Assembly: GCF_036898095.1 (NCBI RefSeq)
Contig: NC_090739.1
Span: 61,805,853-61,869,852, forward strand
Direction of reading: 5' to 3'
Length of the DNA stretch: 64,000 bases
Source: Palaemon carinicauda
Taxonomy: Eukaryota; Arthropoda; Malacostraca; Decapoda; Palaemonidae
The translations under genes and the position numbers were made by a program. The notes under the pieces were generated by a model that ran no database searches, was not told where the DNA came from, and saw only the letters and a program-made list of their open reading frames with translations. Positions 23,996-35,220 of this stretch are shown here, one piece after another; the stretch's first letter is position 1, and every line of letters starts with the position of its first letter.

Positions 23996-25270
23996 AAGCA
24001 CAGTCTTCGGGGATGAGATAGCAGAGGTAAAACTCATCGAGCTGTTCGCAACTCTTCATGAAAGAGGGAAGGCTGCTGAATGGCTGAAGTGGGGAAGCTT
24101 TCCCTTGGAAGGGGGGGTGGTTCTCTCATGCAGCCCAATTCCGAGGAAGGTTACCACTCCCTCGTAAGGGGAGGTTCTCTAACCCCTGGAGGCGAACCTC
24201 CTGGCAGCAATCTGTTTCCCAACAAGTTGATCGAGTTACAGGTTGACAACGAGTGCTACCTCGTAACATGGGTAGGTCATGAGCTGCCACATGAAGCGCA
24301 GGATAACGAACAGAGCGGCTGAAGCCCTTGGCATTGCGTTCTACGTCGCTGCTATCTGGGTGTTTTCTTTTAGCCTCTCTAACACGTTTCTCCTTTCCCT
24401 CCTGCTCTCAACCGAAGAGAAGAAGGGCCGAACCCCAGCATCTTCCTCCGGGGTTTCTGAGAGACTCGTAATCCTTACCTCAATAGGGAGCAAAGGAACT
24501 CTGGAGGTTGTCCTGTCTGAAACACGAGAGCAAGGGATTGACCCCGCAAGTGTATGACCGGAGATTTGCGTGTGTAGTGCTAATTGCGTGCAAACACCTT
24601 GCGTGACAAGAGTCTGAAGACACTGCCATAAGAGTTAAACTCCTGATGGTCATGGGCGCAGTGTTGGTTGAGCGTACGCGAACACTCCGCGCGACAAGAG
24701 TCCGAAGACTCTGTCATAAGAGTAAAACTCTTGGTGACTTGTTTCACGAGAACCAGAAGGTTCAGCATGATCGTATGTGCCCCTAGAGGTTGTGTTGTGA
24801 GAACCCGAAGGGCCAGAGCAACGGGAAACGGAAGTTTCCCTTGTCACGAAACACCGAAGTGTCAGCAAGACTAAATGCACGAGAGCCCGAGGTTTCAGCA
24901 GAAAAAGAAGGGATAGCGCACCGGGAAACCGATGTTTCCTTGTCACAAGACCCCAAAGTGTCAGAGATCGAGAATTCGAAGGCGAGAGCGATCTTCTCTG
25001 AAGATAAGGAGTGAAGCGAGGAGAAGCGCTCTATCTGACTTTTCTAGAGCGAACGGAGACCCTCAAACTATTATGAGAAGAAGAGGGTTCGAGGTCAGGA
25101 CGTGCTTTGCCCTTGGCCGTGCTCCTGGCTTCTTAGATGATCCCTCGCAAGAGAAAGACAACAGCGAGGCAGAACGATGACGAGAGGGAGCGTTCTTCTT
25201 AGGTTTGTGGCAAGAGCGCATATAGTCTCGAGGAGAGACGGAAAGCGAGAAAGAGCGAGAACGATGACAT
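23996..25270 (-). other. Duplicated, gag-like low-complexity region of element B
   Basis: Contains diverged repeats built on cgaagtgtcag / gaagactctgtcataagagt words (24600-24990). Minus-strand frames are short and rich in Ser, Arg, Pro and Leu, with no domain. I read it as an eroded gag region. Confidence 0.35.
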
Positions 25271-25861
25271 CACTTCGGCGAGAACATCTAGGTGAAGGCG
25301 TATACGGGCGCGCGGGAGAGTGTTCTCGCATGTCTGTGCCAGCCGAAGGGCGCGTGCGCAGGAGAAAGTTCCCTAGCGCACAGGCGCACAGTGGATTCAT
25401 ACGGGGCACGCGGGAGCACGGGAGAATGTTGGCGTACATCCCTAGGAGAGGATTCATGAGCGTGCGCTCATATCCTTGCGGATGCGAGCGGGAGAAGACT
25501 GGCGCGCCGGTAAGCGCTGGCGCTTTACTAAGGGTTGGCGCGCGGGAGAAGGCAGCATGGCTAACTTGTCAGAAGTCCTGCTATCAGTAGAAAGTTGGCG
25601 AGCAGGTTTTACCTGGCACGTAGGATGGTGAGCAGTATGGCGGGCAGGAGAGTCAGATGTTGGGCGCGTATGCACACGTGCAGAAGAATGTTGGCGCGCG
25701 GGAGCGCATAGGAGAGCACTGGCGTGCAGGAGAGCGCCATTGCGCAGGAGATCGGTGGTGCGCAGGTAGTTTGCACGCAGGTAAGCGCATGGCGCGTGAT
25801 GGAGCTATGCTCTTATTGGAGCGTATGCGCATGTTGGGGCGTACGCTCTTGATGCCCTATG
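25271..25861 (-). repeat. GC-rich degenerate repeat, SPAR-type coding potential on the minus strand
   Basis: Repeats of ggcgcgcgggag(a/c), gagaatgttggcg and similar words make this far more GC-rich than the surroundings. The minus strand gives Ser-Pro-Ala-Arg-type peptides (for example SPARQPLVKRQRLPARQSSP). This fits a basic low-complexity gag segment that has expanded. Confidence 0.5.
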
Positions 25862-26266
25862 TTAGGGTAAGGAGGAAGCACTCTTCTTAAGTTTGTGACA
25901 AGAGCGCTTATAGTCTTGCGGAAAGACATTTCGTGAAGAGATAGAAGGCGAGGAAGAGCGAGAACGATTATGTCTCTTCCTATGTCGCCTGTGTCTCGCG
26001 AAGGAGTGCGAGTTCTCCTTTTCTTCTTCTCTCTCTCTCCCTCCTAGGCTCCGAAGAGGGCGAGGACAATGAAGTGGAGGAGGAGGAGGTACTGTAATGT
26101 CCACTTCTATATACTTGGCAGGGGGACCCTCAGAACACCTATGACCTCTGTAGCCAGGGCATAGGAAAAGAGGATCCACCTCCAGCGGCGACATAAGGGC
26201 GCCCGGAACACTTCCCATAATAGAGGACATCACATCCAACAAAGAAAAAGAAAAAGGATTAATCAA
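25862..26266 (-). pseudogene. gag N-terminal region of element B
   Basis: 134 codons. Near residue 30 it has EVDPLFLCPGYRGHRC, which lines up with DPHTVCSNCRGKSC in element F gag and PHHLCPGCRGEQC in element E. The second zinc-type Cys is Tyr here. After a Pro run (VPPPPPLHCPRP) comes an Arg/Ser-rich basic tract (HRRHRKRHNRSRSSSPSISS) suited to nucleic-acid binding. The frame is lost downstream. Position just inside the right ITR fits a first ORF. The role (nucleocapsid-like packaging) is inferred from DIRS biology. Confidence 0.6.
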
Positions 26267-26338
26267 AAAAACAAAAAAGAAAGGCTAGTCTGCCAGGCAA
26301 ATAAAGCAGGAGCATCGGTGTTACCACTGCGACGGCTA

Positions 26339-26480
26339 GAATTCGATTGAAGGTAAACAGCAGCTACCGACCGGCGGTCTCCCACCACTAACAGGTGGGT
26401 AATTAACTGCCCGGTCGTTAATGACCTTGTTAAGGTTTTTCTGCCGTATTTTCCAGCTCGTGCTAGAATATCTCCTATAG
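26339..26480 (-). repeat. Right ITR of element B
   Basis: Inverted partner of 20255-20395, followed by a right-end extension (26481-26508, taaaaaatgaaggtttgtat and on) that is complementary to the second half of the ICR. Confidence 0.85.
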
Positions 26481-26509
26481 TAAAAAATGAAGGTTTGTAT
26501 CAAGTGTAC

Positions 26510-28000
26510 TAACATACTAAAATTAATCTGACTAACATCTCAACCTCATGGCAGACTGTCAACTTTGGCACCTTGCCAATTTGCAGAGGAGAAGGGAGAC
26601 TGCTCCTCCATGCTTGCTGATTTATACCTATCTTATCTTCTAGAGCAATCTTAAAGCAGTACTATACCGCGGGAGGCACAGTAAATACAGGGTGCATGAG
26701 AACAGTAGTGTTCATGACCTAGAAACCACACGGCAAAAGTAAAGTGCACTTGAGTGTGAAGAGGTGACATCAAGAGTGCACATCACACAGGGAAGTATTT
26801 GTGATCAGAAGATCACATACCAAAGTTGACAGCACTTTAGTATGAATAGATAGGAGTATACAAGCATATGAATACTCTAAGTCAGATAAATAAGTGTGAC
26901 TACACATGCACACCCCTACCATAAGTCCAATGAATGAGAAGGCTAGCACAAACAGGTGTGATGGCACTCTCATAGGAGTGCACTCTTGTGAGCAAGGGAG
27001 ATGGTGCACGATCAATTTTGAGTAGGTAAGGTGGCACTTCCTTAGATGTGTGCTATCCCAGGCAAGTGACGTAGTGCTCCCATTTGCGATAGTGAATGGC
27101 TGAGGTGAAAGATGCGTGTGATCAGATGCGGTGGCACTTTGAGTACGATCACACGATCACGAACAGATAAGGTGGCGCTCTCTTAGAGACGAGTGAGCAC
27201 ATACAGTAATAGCTTGTTAATGCATAATAACCCTGTAATGGACACCCAAATATATGAGATTGCGCACCTCTAGGAGCATGGAATCACAAAGAAATGAGGT
27301 GGCGAGCATGCTAACGAATAGTAGTGCTAATGGGCATAAGCAAACTAGCAGGTAAACTCTCTGGCTCTTTCTTTACCCTCGATGAAGGATTGGGCAATAA
27401 TGTCTCTCCCCTGGGGTTGAGAAACAGTAGGAGTGACTTGCATGAAACTTTTTTTTATTAACCTTAAAAGACTAATGGTTCAAAGATGGGAAAAAGAAGG
27501 GCAGCGCCAATTTTTTTTCTCCAGACAGAGAGGGTGCTCTGTCATTGCTAATAGACAAAGGTGTGACAGATGTAAAGGAATAATTTGAAGTTCTTCCTCC
27601 ATCAATGGTGAACAACAAAAGTTTCATTCCTAAGTTACGATGCCATCGTCATCACTACTACACATTGGCAAGGGAATAAACAGCAACAGGAATGCTGTCA
27701 ACAGGAACAAAAATAAATCAGCATTTTACAGAGAAATTTTTAGTCAGCTACAGTTATCGGGAAAACTACGAAACCTTTTGTCTTCATTACATTTACTCGT
27801 TCACAATGAATTGCTGGGAATATGTCTTTATTCTCCGACAGCTTAAAACAAAAGTGGCTACTCAGTGAACTGGCTGGGGGTAGACGTGCACCATCCCGAG
27901 CATGTGAGTGGGTGCTCCCACACACAGGTGCAACCGTGAACAGTTGAGATGAGAGAAGTGTGTGATCATATGCGGTAGCACTAAGTAGGAGCAACACCTC
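26510..28000. repeat. Degenerate repeats of a gatcac...ggtggcac(t) type, interrupted
   Basis: Words such as gatgcggtggcacttt, cagataaggtggcgctctct, gtaggtaaggtggcacttcc and aggtgtgatggcactctcat recur irregularly at 26690-27350 and again at about 27880-27985. The stretch 27360-27880 between them lacks them and may be an insertion. No coding sequence is recognised. Confidence 0.4.
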
Positions 28001-28603
28001 ATTACATTATAAATTTTAACCGATGAAGTTCCAGCCTTGTAGAAAGACTGCTATCAAAGTACGAGGATTTGTACTCGTGTAGGACCACAGGTGAAATTAG
28101 TAACTAAAAGGAAGACACTAAGAAACAAAAATCATATACAGTACATGAAAAATTCTTTTACTTTAGAAGTGATACTCGTAACATCATATACACTAAAATA
28201 AGTATACAAGTTATAAAAACAATGTATAAATCTTGATTAGTAAAACATTTTCTTAGAATTAATCAGGTAACTAAAGCAACTACCATCCAAAGGCTTAAAT
28301 GTTACAAAAATTATTAGAAAATATTTCAACTGATAATGGATACTTTAGAAATCAGGCTAGTTGTTAACAGCATCAAAATTTACAATGCTGTATATTTAAT
28401 TTTTTTTTAAAATTTTGATGATACAGTAAATCTTGAGAACTCCTTTGAACATAATAAAATTGAAGCGTGCTATTTTAACATTTAAAAAGTTGAAGGAAAT
28501 TAATTTCAAAATTACTAGTGATAAAATTTTGCTACAAAATAGTTGTTTAAGCACACAGTATGAAATTCCTATAATACTATAAAAACTGAATTATTATTCA
28601 TTT
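28001..28603. other. Probable 3' flank or 3'UTR of the minus-strand exon at 28604-28810
   Basis: AT-rich and without coding potential. It would contain the 3'UTR of the terminal exon that ends at 28604. I could not pick a single convincing polyadenylation signal. Confidence 0.3.
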
Positions 28604-28810
28604 TCACAAACTGACTCCCTCAAGTAGTCTGGCTAGTTCTACTTCTGTTTCTTGCCTTCTGCCTAATTTAATTTTTTCCTCATTTGTTAAAAGATGTCCA
28701 TCTTTCTCTTTATTTTCTAATCTTTTTATTCCCACAAGGCGTTTCTCTAAAATTCTCTTCTGTTTTATAATTTCCTTCAACCTCTCATCCTCAGATTGCT
28801 CTTGCTGCTC
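28604..28810 (-). CDS. Terminal coding exon of an unrecognised coiled-coil protein
   Basis: A clean acceptor (ttctatgaaatttcag, AG at 28812-28811) precedes a 68-codon frame ending at a stop at 28606-28604. The peptide is highly charged and helical: EQQEQSEDERLKEIIKQKRI, then LEKRLVGIKRLENKEKDGHL, then EEKIKLGRRQETEVELARLL. The heptad-like Leu/Ile spacing predicts a coiled coil. The shape resembles the C-terminal helices of translation-related proteins such as PYM or eIF2A, but that is only a resemblance. Upstream exons should lie to the right; I did not find them before the 31 kb repeats. Confidence 0.5.
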   Translation of the reverse strand, partial: EQQEQSEDERLKEIIKQKRILEKRLVGIKRLENKEKDGHLLTNEEKIKLGRRQETEVELARLLEGVSL

Positions 28811-29291
28811 CTGAAATTTCATAGAAGAAGAATAGTGGTTTCAGCAAGTGTTAGTATTATCCATATAAAGTGATGTGCATTCAAAGAACTAATTACACTA
28901 CAGCAAAATTTATCGCTATGATAATATTAGTTACTAAATCTTTTCAAAATTATTTACCAGTTAATTTGATCAGCATAACCACCTTGAAATTACACAAATT
29001 GACAAAAATAATGTAAAAATAAACCAGGAACTACAAACTCTATACCAGTGATGCATTGTTTAATATTTCATTTAGTCAATAGATTTGATTAACTTTAAGG
29101 CACTACACAAGTTGGGAGAAAGAAAAACTTATTTCCCATGAATAATATACTGTGGAAATACAAGAAAGATGAATATTCAATGACAAATACTGAAGTAATA
29201 AAGGAAAATAAATTACATACTACTCCACTATTGTCGTGGATAAATAGAAGCAACATGCACCAAACTCGCTACATTGTAAAAGCCCTATTCT

Positions 29292-29293
<2 letters not shown>
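28811..29293. other. Probable intron sequence
   Basis: AT-rich sequence upstream of the terminal exon, with no coding or repeat features recognised. Confidence 0.35.

Positions 29294-29340
<47 letters not shown>
29294..29340. repeat. (GA)n microsatellite
   Basis: About 23 GA units. The first of three GA tracts within 580 bp. Confidence 0.95.
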
Positions 29341-29344
<4 letters not shown>

Positions 29345-29521
29345 AAATCAATTTATTGGTCTAATTGGTGTCAAACATTCAAGTACATATTGTTTCCATC
29401 TAAAGAATAATTAGGTTATACAAAAATAATTCATATGAAATACAAAATAAAATTTTGAGCTTCATTTAATGAACATGATAAATTTCTAGGATTTCTTCCA
29501 GATTACAGCTAAATAAAAAGC

Positions 29522-29523
<2 letters not shown>

Positions 29524-29568
<45 letters not shown>
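29524..29568. repeat. (GA)n microsatellite, possible LINE tail
   Basis: About 22 GA units directly abutting the 3' side of a minus-strand LINE fragment. In that orientation it is a (CT)n tail. Confidence 0.9.
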
Positions 29569-29570
<2 letters not shown>

Positions 29571-29820
29571 AAAAGGATTTTGGATGTCTCAAAGACTTTT
29601 TAGTCCCACTATCCGCAGAGACTCCACTTGCTCTTTGGTAGAGCGATTTACTTTAAGCATTTAGAGTTCTTAAGATCTTGTCTAACTTATTCTTGAACTC
29701 ATTTGGCATGTTACTGTTTACTACATCCAATGGAAGTTTATTCCAAGTATTAGCTATTTTTTATGTACAGAAATTGCCATATTGAGTGGTGTTGCAATGT
29801 ATCTTTGCAATTCCAGTTTG

Positions 29821-29822
<2 letters not shown>
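29569..29822 (-). pseudogene. LINE ORF2 C-terminal fragment
   Basis: On the minus strand, two adjacent frames read LQRYIATPLNMAISVHKK and then IANTWNKLPLDVVNSNMPNE with FKNKLDKILRTLNA. This is the usual C-terminal pattern of CR1/Jockey-like LINE proteins (xxxWNxLPxxVVxxxxxxxFKxxLD). A frameshift separates the two. It is a 5'-truncated, dead copy with a (CT)n end. Confidence 0.6.

Positions 29823-29823
<1 letters not shown>

Positions 29824-29871
<48 letters not shown>
29824..29871. repeat. (GA)n microsatellite
   Basis: About 24 GA units. Together with the tract at 29524 it brackets the LINE fragment. Confidence 0.95.
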
Positions 29872-29873
<2 letters not shown>

Positions 29874-30289
29874 ATTATTACTTTACTAGAAACTAAGCTA
29901 CAAAGTTGGCTGAAAAAAAGTTTTACGAATCAAGCATCCCAATGCAGAAAGCACTCCAATACAGTACATTAAAAGAAACACAAGTAAAAATCTTATAAAA
30001 AAGAACAACAGAATAGCAAAATATATGATGAAAAGGAAGATAAATAACAAAATTTTGAAGTGACTCATTTTAATCTCCTAGACAAAAAATGCTTTTGCAC
30101 CAAGTTTGAACTTTGAAAATTTTGAGATACAACTTCAGTACAGTATATGGTTAAGAAGCCCATTCAGCAGTTTAGTCACAGTAGGAATAAACCTTCAAGA
30201 ATAAAAAGGGCATTGAACCTGACTTGCACAAAGAAAGGGATGACTGTTCTTATACATATACAGTATGCGTAATGTACAAGATGGACTAA

Positions 30290-30715
30290 AAATGCACTTG
30301 CAGTATTAAGTAAAAGATAAAATACCTATGACAGGAAGAAGAATGAAAGAAGGTGAGAATAAAAATGCAGTTGCACTACCAAGTAAAATTTAAAATACCT
30401 GCGACATGAAGAAGAATGAAATAAGGTGAGAATAAAAATGCAGTTGCACTACGAAGTTAAAATAACCACGACAAGAAGAAGAATGAAAGAAGGCGAGAAT
30501 CAAAATGCGGTTGCACTATCAAGTAAAAGTTAAAATAACCGTGACAAGAAGAAGAATGAAAGAAGGCAAGGATAAAAATGCAGTTGAACTATTAGGTAAA
30601 ACTTAAAATACGCGACAAGAAGAATGAAAGGTGAGAATAAAAATGTAGAAACACCATAACGTAAGTTAAAATACCCAAGGCATGAAGAAGAATGAAAGAA
30701 GGTGAGAATAAGGGT
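30290..30715. repeat. Tandem repeat of about 60-73 bp, six or so units
   Basis: The unit contains gaagaagaatgaaagaaggt, gagaataaaaatgcagttgc and actaccaagtaaaa-(t)taaaatacc-gcgacat. The first full unit is 73 bp, the next 67 bp, and others are shortened by indels. Non-coding. The stretches 29872-30289 and 30716-31015 on either side show nothing I can name. Confidence 0.8.
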
Positions 30716-31015
30716 TAAGTATATATAAATTTAAATGAGGATGCTTCATTTCTTTAGTTGTCTTCTGATAAGTCTTTGAATGCCAATAATTACCCCAATA
30801 CTATTCTTTTTCTTTCTCTCATTAAACTGCATACATTTTTCATAATTTTTGTGCATTAGTATTCAAAGGATACCATGGAATGCATGAGAATGGTTAGTAC
30901 AGTATAATATACCATCTCCTCCTCCTCTCGGCCTACTTGGTTACTCTCACCTACCTTAACCGTATTTAGCACTACTATGTAACTTCTAATGTATTTCATG
31001 CATAAAGTACCATTT

Positions 31016-31620
31016 TGAGATACTACCGCTAGAGTTATGGGGTCCTCTGACTGGCCAGACAGTACTACAATGGATCCTTCTCTCTGGTTACAGTTCATTT
31101 TCCCTTTGGCTGCACATACACCAAGTAGTCTGGCCTATTCTTTACATATTCTCCTCTGTCCTCATACACCTGACAACACGGAGTTTCCCATACAATTATT
31201 CTTCTCTCACGGGGTTGACTACTGCACTCTAATTGTTCAGTGGCTACTTTCCTCTTGGTAAGGGTAGAAGAGTCTTTTAGCTATGGTAAGCAGCTCTTCT
31301 AGGAGGACACTCCAAAATCAAATCATTGTTTTCTAGTCTTGAGTAGTGCCATGGCCTCTGTACCATGGTCTTCCACTGTCTTGGGTTACAGTTATCGTGC
31401 TTGAGGGTACACCCAGGCACACTATTCTATCTTATTTCTCTTCCTCTTGTTTTGTTTATTTTTTTTTATAGTTTATGTAGGAAATATTTATTATATTGTT
31501 ACAGTTATTTTTAAATATTTTATTTTTTCCTTGTTTCCTTTCCTCACTGGACTGTTTTCCCTGTTGGAGCCCCTGGGCTTATAGCATCTTGGTTTTCCAA
31601 CTGGGGTTGTAGCTTAGCAA

Positions 31621-31697
<77 letters not shown>
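31016..31697 (+). mobile_element. 3'-end copy of an (AAT)n-tailed retroposon family
   Basis: Shares a long collinear stretch with 56690-57330: gagatactaccgct, ctcctctg(g/t)cctcatacac, tctaaaatcaaaccattgtt / tccaaaatcaaatcattgtt, gtaccatgg-tttccactgtc, ttccctgttggagcccctgg and ttttccaactggggttgtag. It ends in a pure (AAT)n run (31622-31697). Trinucleotide 3' tails are typical of some LINE clades such as I-type elements. No ORF is present, so this is a 5'-truncated 3'UTR copy. Confidence 0.7.
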
Positions 31698-31992
31698 GAC
31701 CAAGACATAATACTACTTCCAAGTTATGATACTGGAGGCTTCTGCTATTATACTGTACTTTAGGTTAAATCCTCTTAAATCGGGTTTACTTTTTGGCTGT
31801 CCATACTGCTTTCTTAAAATAATAAACAGTAAAAAAATTAATATATCACATCAATCAATTCTTTCATTTTTTGTGATTTTGATGTAGCATCATTAACTGC
31901 AATGTGCTTCCATGTGATTTTGTGTAAAAAGGAAAAAAAGTCTATGGTAATAAAAATGTTATTTTCATTAGTAAAATAAATTTTTGGATATA

Positions 31993-32151
31993 CTTACCCG
32001 ATAATCATGTAGCTGTCAACTCCGTTGCCCGACAGAATTCTACGGGAGGGATACGCCAGCTATCACTATACTAGAAGGGGGTGTACTCACAAGCGCCACC
32101 TGTGGCCAGGTACTACAGTACTTGTTGTTGACGCCACCTCACTTTTTCCTC
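31993..32151 (+). repeat. Left ITR of element C
   Basis: 159 bp, from cttacccgataatcatgtag to cactttttcctc. It is an exact reverse complement of 38472-38630 base for base when compared by eye. Confidence 0.95.
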
Positions 32152-32195
32152 GGTCCACTGGTTCTCTATGGGGAGGAAGGGTGGGTCAATTAAAT

Positions 32196-32286
32196 CATGA
32201 TTATCGGGTAAGTATATTCAAAAATTTATTTTACTAATGAAAATAACATTTTTCAATATTAAACTTACCCGATAATCATGTAGCTG
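32196..32286 (+). repeat. ICR of element C
   Basis: 91 bp. The left part (catgattatcgggtaagtat to ctaatgaaaataacattttt) is the reverse complement of the left terminus 31952-32007. The right part (ttttcaatattaaacttacc to atcatgtagctg) is the reverse complement of the right terminus 38608-38644. The two share the central T run, so the ICR is both termini fused. Confidence 0.9.
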
Positions 32287-32672
32287 ATTCACACCCAGGG
32301 GGGTGGGTGAAAAACCAGTGTACAAGACTAAAGGATAGCTAAGTATCCCGTATTTCATATAATCAGTTATCCACAATAACAATGAAATAATAAGTACCTG
32401 GTAAGGAAGTCGACTTGAACCGTTACTCTGCCTTTAATAAGATCGTCTTCCTTACTGAGCGCAGCGTTCCTCTTGGAAGGCTGAATCAACTCAAAGGTGC
32501 TAAAGTATACAGGGCTGCAACCCATACTAAAGGACCTCATCACAACCCTTAACCTCGGCGCTTCTCAAGAAAGAATTGACCACCCGCCAAATCAACAAGG
32601 ATGTGGAAGGCTTCTTAGCCGACCGTACAACCCATAAAAAGTATTCAAGAGAAAGGTTAAAAGGTTATGGGA

Positions 32673-32903
32673 TTATGGGAATGTAGTGGCTGAGCCCTCG
32701 CCTACTACTGCATTCGTTGCTACGAACGGTCCCAGGGTGTAGCAGTACTCGTAAAGAGACTGGACATCTTTGAGATAGAATGATGCGAACACTGACTTGC
32801 TTCTCCAATAGGTTGCATCCATAACACTCTGCAGAGAATGGCTCTGTTTGAAGGCCACTGAAGTAGCCACAGCTCCCACTTCATGTGTCCTTACCTTCAG
32901 CAA
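32673..32903 (-). pseudogene. YR C-terminal domain of element C, HxxR mutated
   Basis: The 76-codon piece aligns with the C-terminus of the element F recombinase. The motif THEVRAVA of F is THEVGAVA here: the codon at 32876-32874 is GGA, where F has AGA. ATYWRSKSVFASFYLKDVQS with the Tyr nucleophile is intact. The preceding part of the YR (33418-32904) is interrupted by stops and indels. The same R-to-G change is in element D, so it predates both insertions. It should not be catalytically active. Confidence 0.8.
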
Positions 32904-33418
32904 AGCAAGGTCTTCTTCCTTCAGATGAGAATGTGTTTCTCTAATCAGAAGCCTGAATAGTAAGAAACTGAGTTCTTAGAACTTGGAAAAGAAGGTTTCT
33001 TGATAGCACACTATAAGGCTTCTGATTGTCCTTGTAAAGGTTAAGACCTTTTTAGATAGTACCTAAGAGCTCTAACTGGGCAAAGTACTCTCTCCAGTTC
33101 ATTCCCCACCAAGTTGGACAGGCTTGGGATCTCGAACGACTTAGGCCAAGGACGTGAAGGAAGCTTGTTTAGCAAAAACCGAGCTGCAAGGAACATGTAG
33201 CCGTTTCAGATGTGAAAACAATGATCCTGCTGAAGGCGTGGATCTCACTTACTCTTTTAGCTGTTGTCAAGCACACGAGGAAAAGAGTTTTTAATGTGAG
33301 GTCCTAAAAAGAGGCTGATTGGAGAGGTTCAAATCTTGATGACATAAGGAACCTTAGGACAACGTCTAGATTCTAGCCTGGAGTGGACGACCGACGTTCC
33401 TTTGAGGTCTCAAAAGAC

Positions 33419-34045
33419 CTAGGGAGGTCCTGTAGATCTTTGTTGGTGGAAAGATCCAAGCCTCTGTGGCGGAAAACCGCTGCCAACATACTTCTGTAAC
33501 CCTTGATCGTAGGAGCTGAAAAGGGATCTTACTTTCCTTAGATATAACAGGAAGTCAGCAATCTGGGTTACAGTGGTACTGGTTGAGGAAACTGCATTGG
33601 TCTTGTACCAGCTACGGAAGACTTCCCCTTGAGACTGATAGATTCTGAGAGTGGATGTTCTCCTTGCTTTGGCAATCGCTCTGGCTGCCTCCTTCGAAAA
33701 GCCCCTAGCTCTTGAGAGTCTTTCGAAAGTCTGAAGGCAGTCAGACGAAGAGCGTGGAGGTTCGGGTGTACCTTCTTTACGTGAGGTAGACGTAGAAGGT
33801 TCACTCCTAGAGGAAGAGTCCTGGGAATGTCGACCAGCCATTGCAGTACCTCTAAGAACGATTCTCTCGCGGGCCAGAGCGGAGCCAACCAACGTCAGCC
33901 GTGTCCCTTTGCGAGAGGAGAACTTCTGAAGTACCCTGTTGACAATCTTGAACGGCGGGAATGCATACAGGTCGAGATGGAACCAATCCAGCAGAAAAGC
34001 ATCCACGTGAACTGCTGCTGAGTCTGGAATCGGAGAACAATACAA
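33419..34045 (-). pseudogene. Methyltransferase-like domain fused in frame to the YR N-terminus (element C)
   Basis: The frame begins in the methyltransferase-like domain (VDAFLLDWFHLDLYAFPPFK, then IVNRVLQKF) and runs straight into the recombinase start region (ARERIVLRGTAMAGRHSQDS) and core-binding helices (AARAIAKARRTSTLRIYQSQ). In element F these lie in different frames. The fusion comes from one extra base in ggagccaacc (33881-33890) relative to F (gagcaacc at about 59547-59553). A further extra A (gctgaaaagg at about 33518) shifts the frame again at LRKVRSL and ends the ORF. Confidence 0.75.
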
Positions 34046-34278
34046 TAGGAGTCTCTAGGTTATCGAGGTAGCGAACAGATCTATGGTTGGCTGACCCCAC
34101 AGGGCCCAAAGTCTGCTGCAAATATTCTTGTGAAGGGTCCACTCTGTGGGGATGACCTGACCCTTCCGGCTGAGGTGATCTGCCATGACATTCATACCGC
34201 CCTGAATGAACCTCGTTACCAGCGTGAGCTTTCGATCTTTAGACCAGATGAGGAGGTCCCTTGCGATCTAGAACAACT

Positions 34279-34785
34279 TCACGAAAGAGTCCCTCCCTGC
34301 TTGAAGGTGTAAGCCAGGGCTGTGGTGTTGTCAGAGTCCACCTCCACCACTTTGTTAAGCTGGAGGGACTTGAAGTTATCTAGGCCAGAAGAACCGCCAA
34401 CAACTCCTGCAATTGATGTGAAGTGTCCTTTGCTCCTGATTCCATGTTCTCGATCATTCCTGTCCGTCCAAAGTCGCACCCCAGCCCGTGTCTGATGTGT
34501 CCGAGAGGAGACGGCGGTCGGGTTTCTGAACAGCCAAAGGTAGACTTCCTTGAGAAGAAAGCTGTTCTTACACCACGCGAGAGAAGACCTCCTCTCTTCG
34601 GAAACAGGAACTGAGACCGTCTCTAGCGTCATGTCCTTTATCCAGTGAGCAGCTAGATGATACTGAAGGGGGGGAGGTGAATTCTCCCTAACACGATGAA
34701 CAGGGCCAGCGATGAAAGTGTCCCTGTTAGACTCATCCACTACCTGACTGAGCATCGGTTCCTTCTCAGCATGCTCTGGATGCAT
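34279..34785 (-). pseudogene. RNase H region of element C, frameshifted
   Basis: The ORF starts out of frame, enters the thumb/RNase H region (LQYHLAAHWIKDMTLETVSV, SEERRSSLAWCKNSFLLKEV), loses frame over the first catalytic Asp, and returns for VVEVDSDNTTALAYTFKQGG with its Asp. The intact counterpart in element D shows LLSDASDTGWGATLDGQ and INCKELLAV. An indel around 34550-34400 accounts for the loss. Confidence 0.7.
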
Positions 34786-35220
34786 TCTAGGGCTTGGAAA
34801 ATCCTTGGGGCCGACGGAAAAGCCCGAAAAGCTCGACTCTGAAGATCCATACCCAGGGAGACAATGGTCTGGGATGGGATGAGCTGAGACTCCTCAAAAT
34901 TGACCAGGAGGCCCAGTTCCTTGGTCAGATCCATAGTCCATCTGAGAATCTCCAGACAGCGACGACTTGTGGGAGCTCTTAAAAGCCAGTCGTCTGACGG
35001 AGCCAGACACAAGATCATGGTACTGCTGCACAGTCTGTGAACTGTCAACCATGGGGAAGCGAGGAAGTACAGTGACAACCCGAAGCTGTCTAGACTGTCT
35101 GGGTCGTACAGACAACTCCTTATCGGGTTGCTGAGGTTGCCGCACTGCGTCACAACAAGTCACTTCTGGTGGTGAACGTCTTCCCAGTGACACACTGACT
35201 CCGTAAACAAAAAAATCCTT
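34740..35220 (-). pseudogene. gag-RT junction of element C (RT fingers deleted)
   Basis: The frame reads APSDDWLLRAPTSRRCLEIL and the RT connection segment. In F the same place is SLYLDDWLLRAPSSRRCLEN. Only the Asp pair and what follows remain. Motifs A and B and everything N-terminal are absent. Upstream, a CCDAVRQPQQ segment resembles LCFDAMRQSPQ in the middle of F gag, so a deletion of roughly 1.8 kb relative to F joins mid-gag to the RT active site. Confidence 0.75.

Larger units (their letters stand above)
20197..26509 (-). mobile_element. DIRS-type tyrosine-recombinase retrotransposon, element B (decayed)
   Basis: About 6.3 kb with ITRs (20255-20395 and 26339-26480), an ICR (20442-20539), a minus-strand recombinase remnant near the left end and a gag-like N-terminus near the right end. 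No RT or RNase H is readable. That part is replaced by minisatellites, GC-rich repeats and a SINE, so the element is non-autonomous or decayed. The flanks show no target-site duplication, as expected for tyrosine-recombinase insertion. It differs in sequence from elements C, D and F and is a separate family. Confidence 0.8.
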
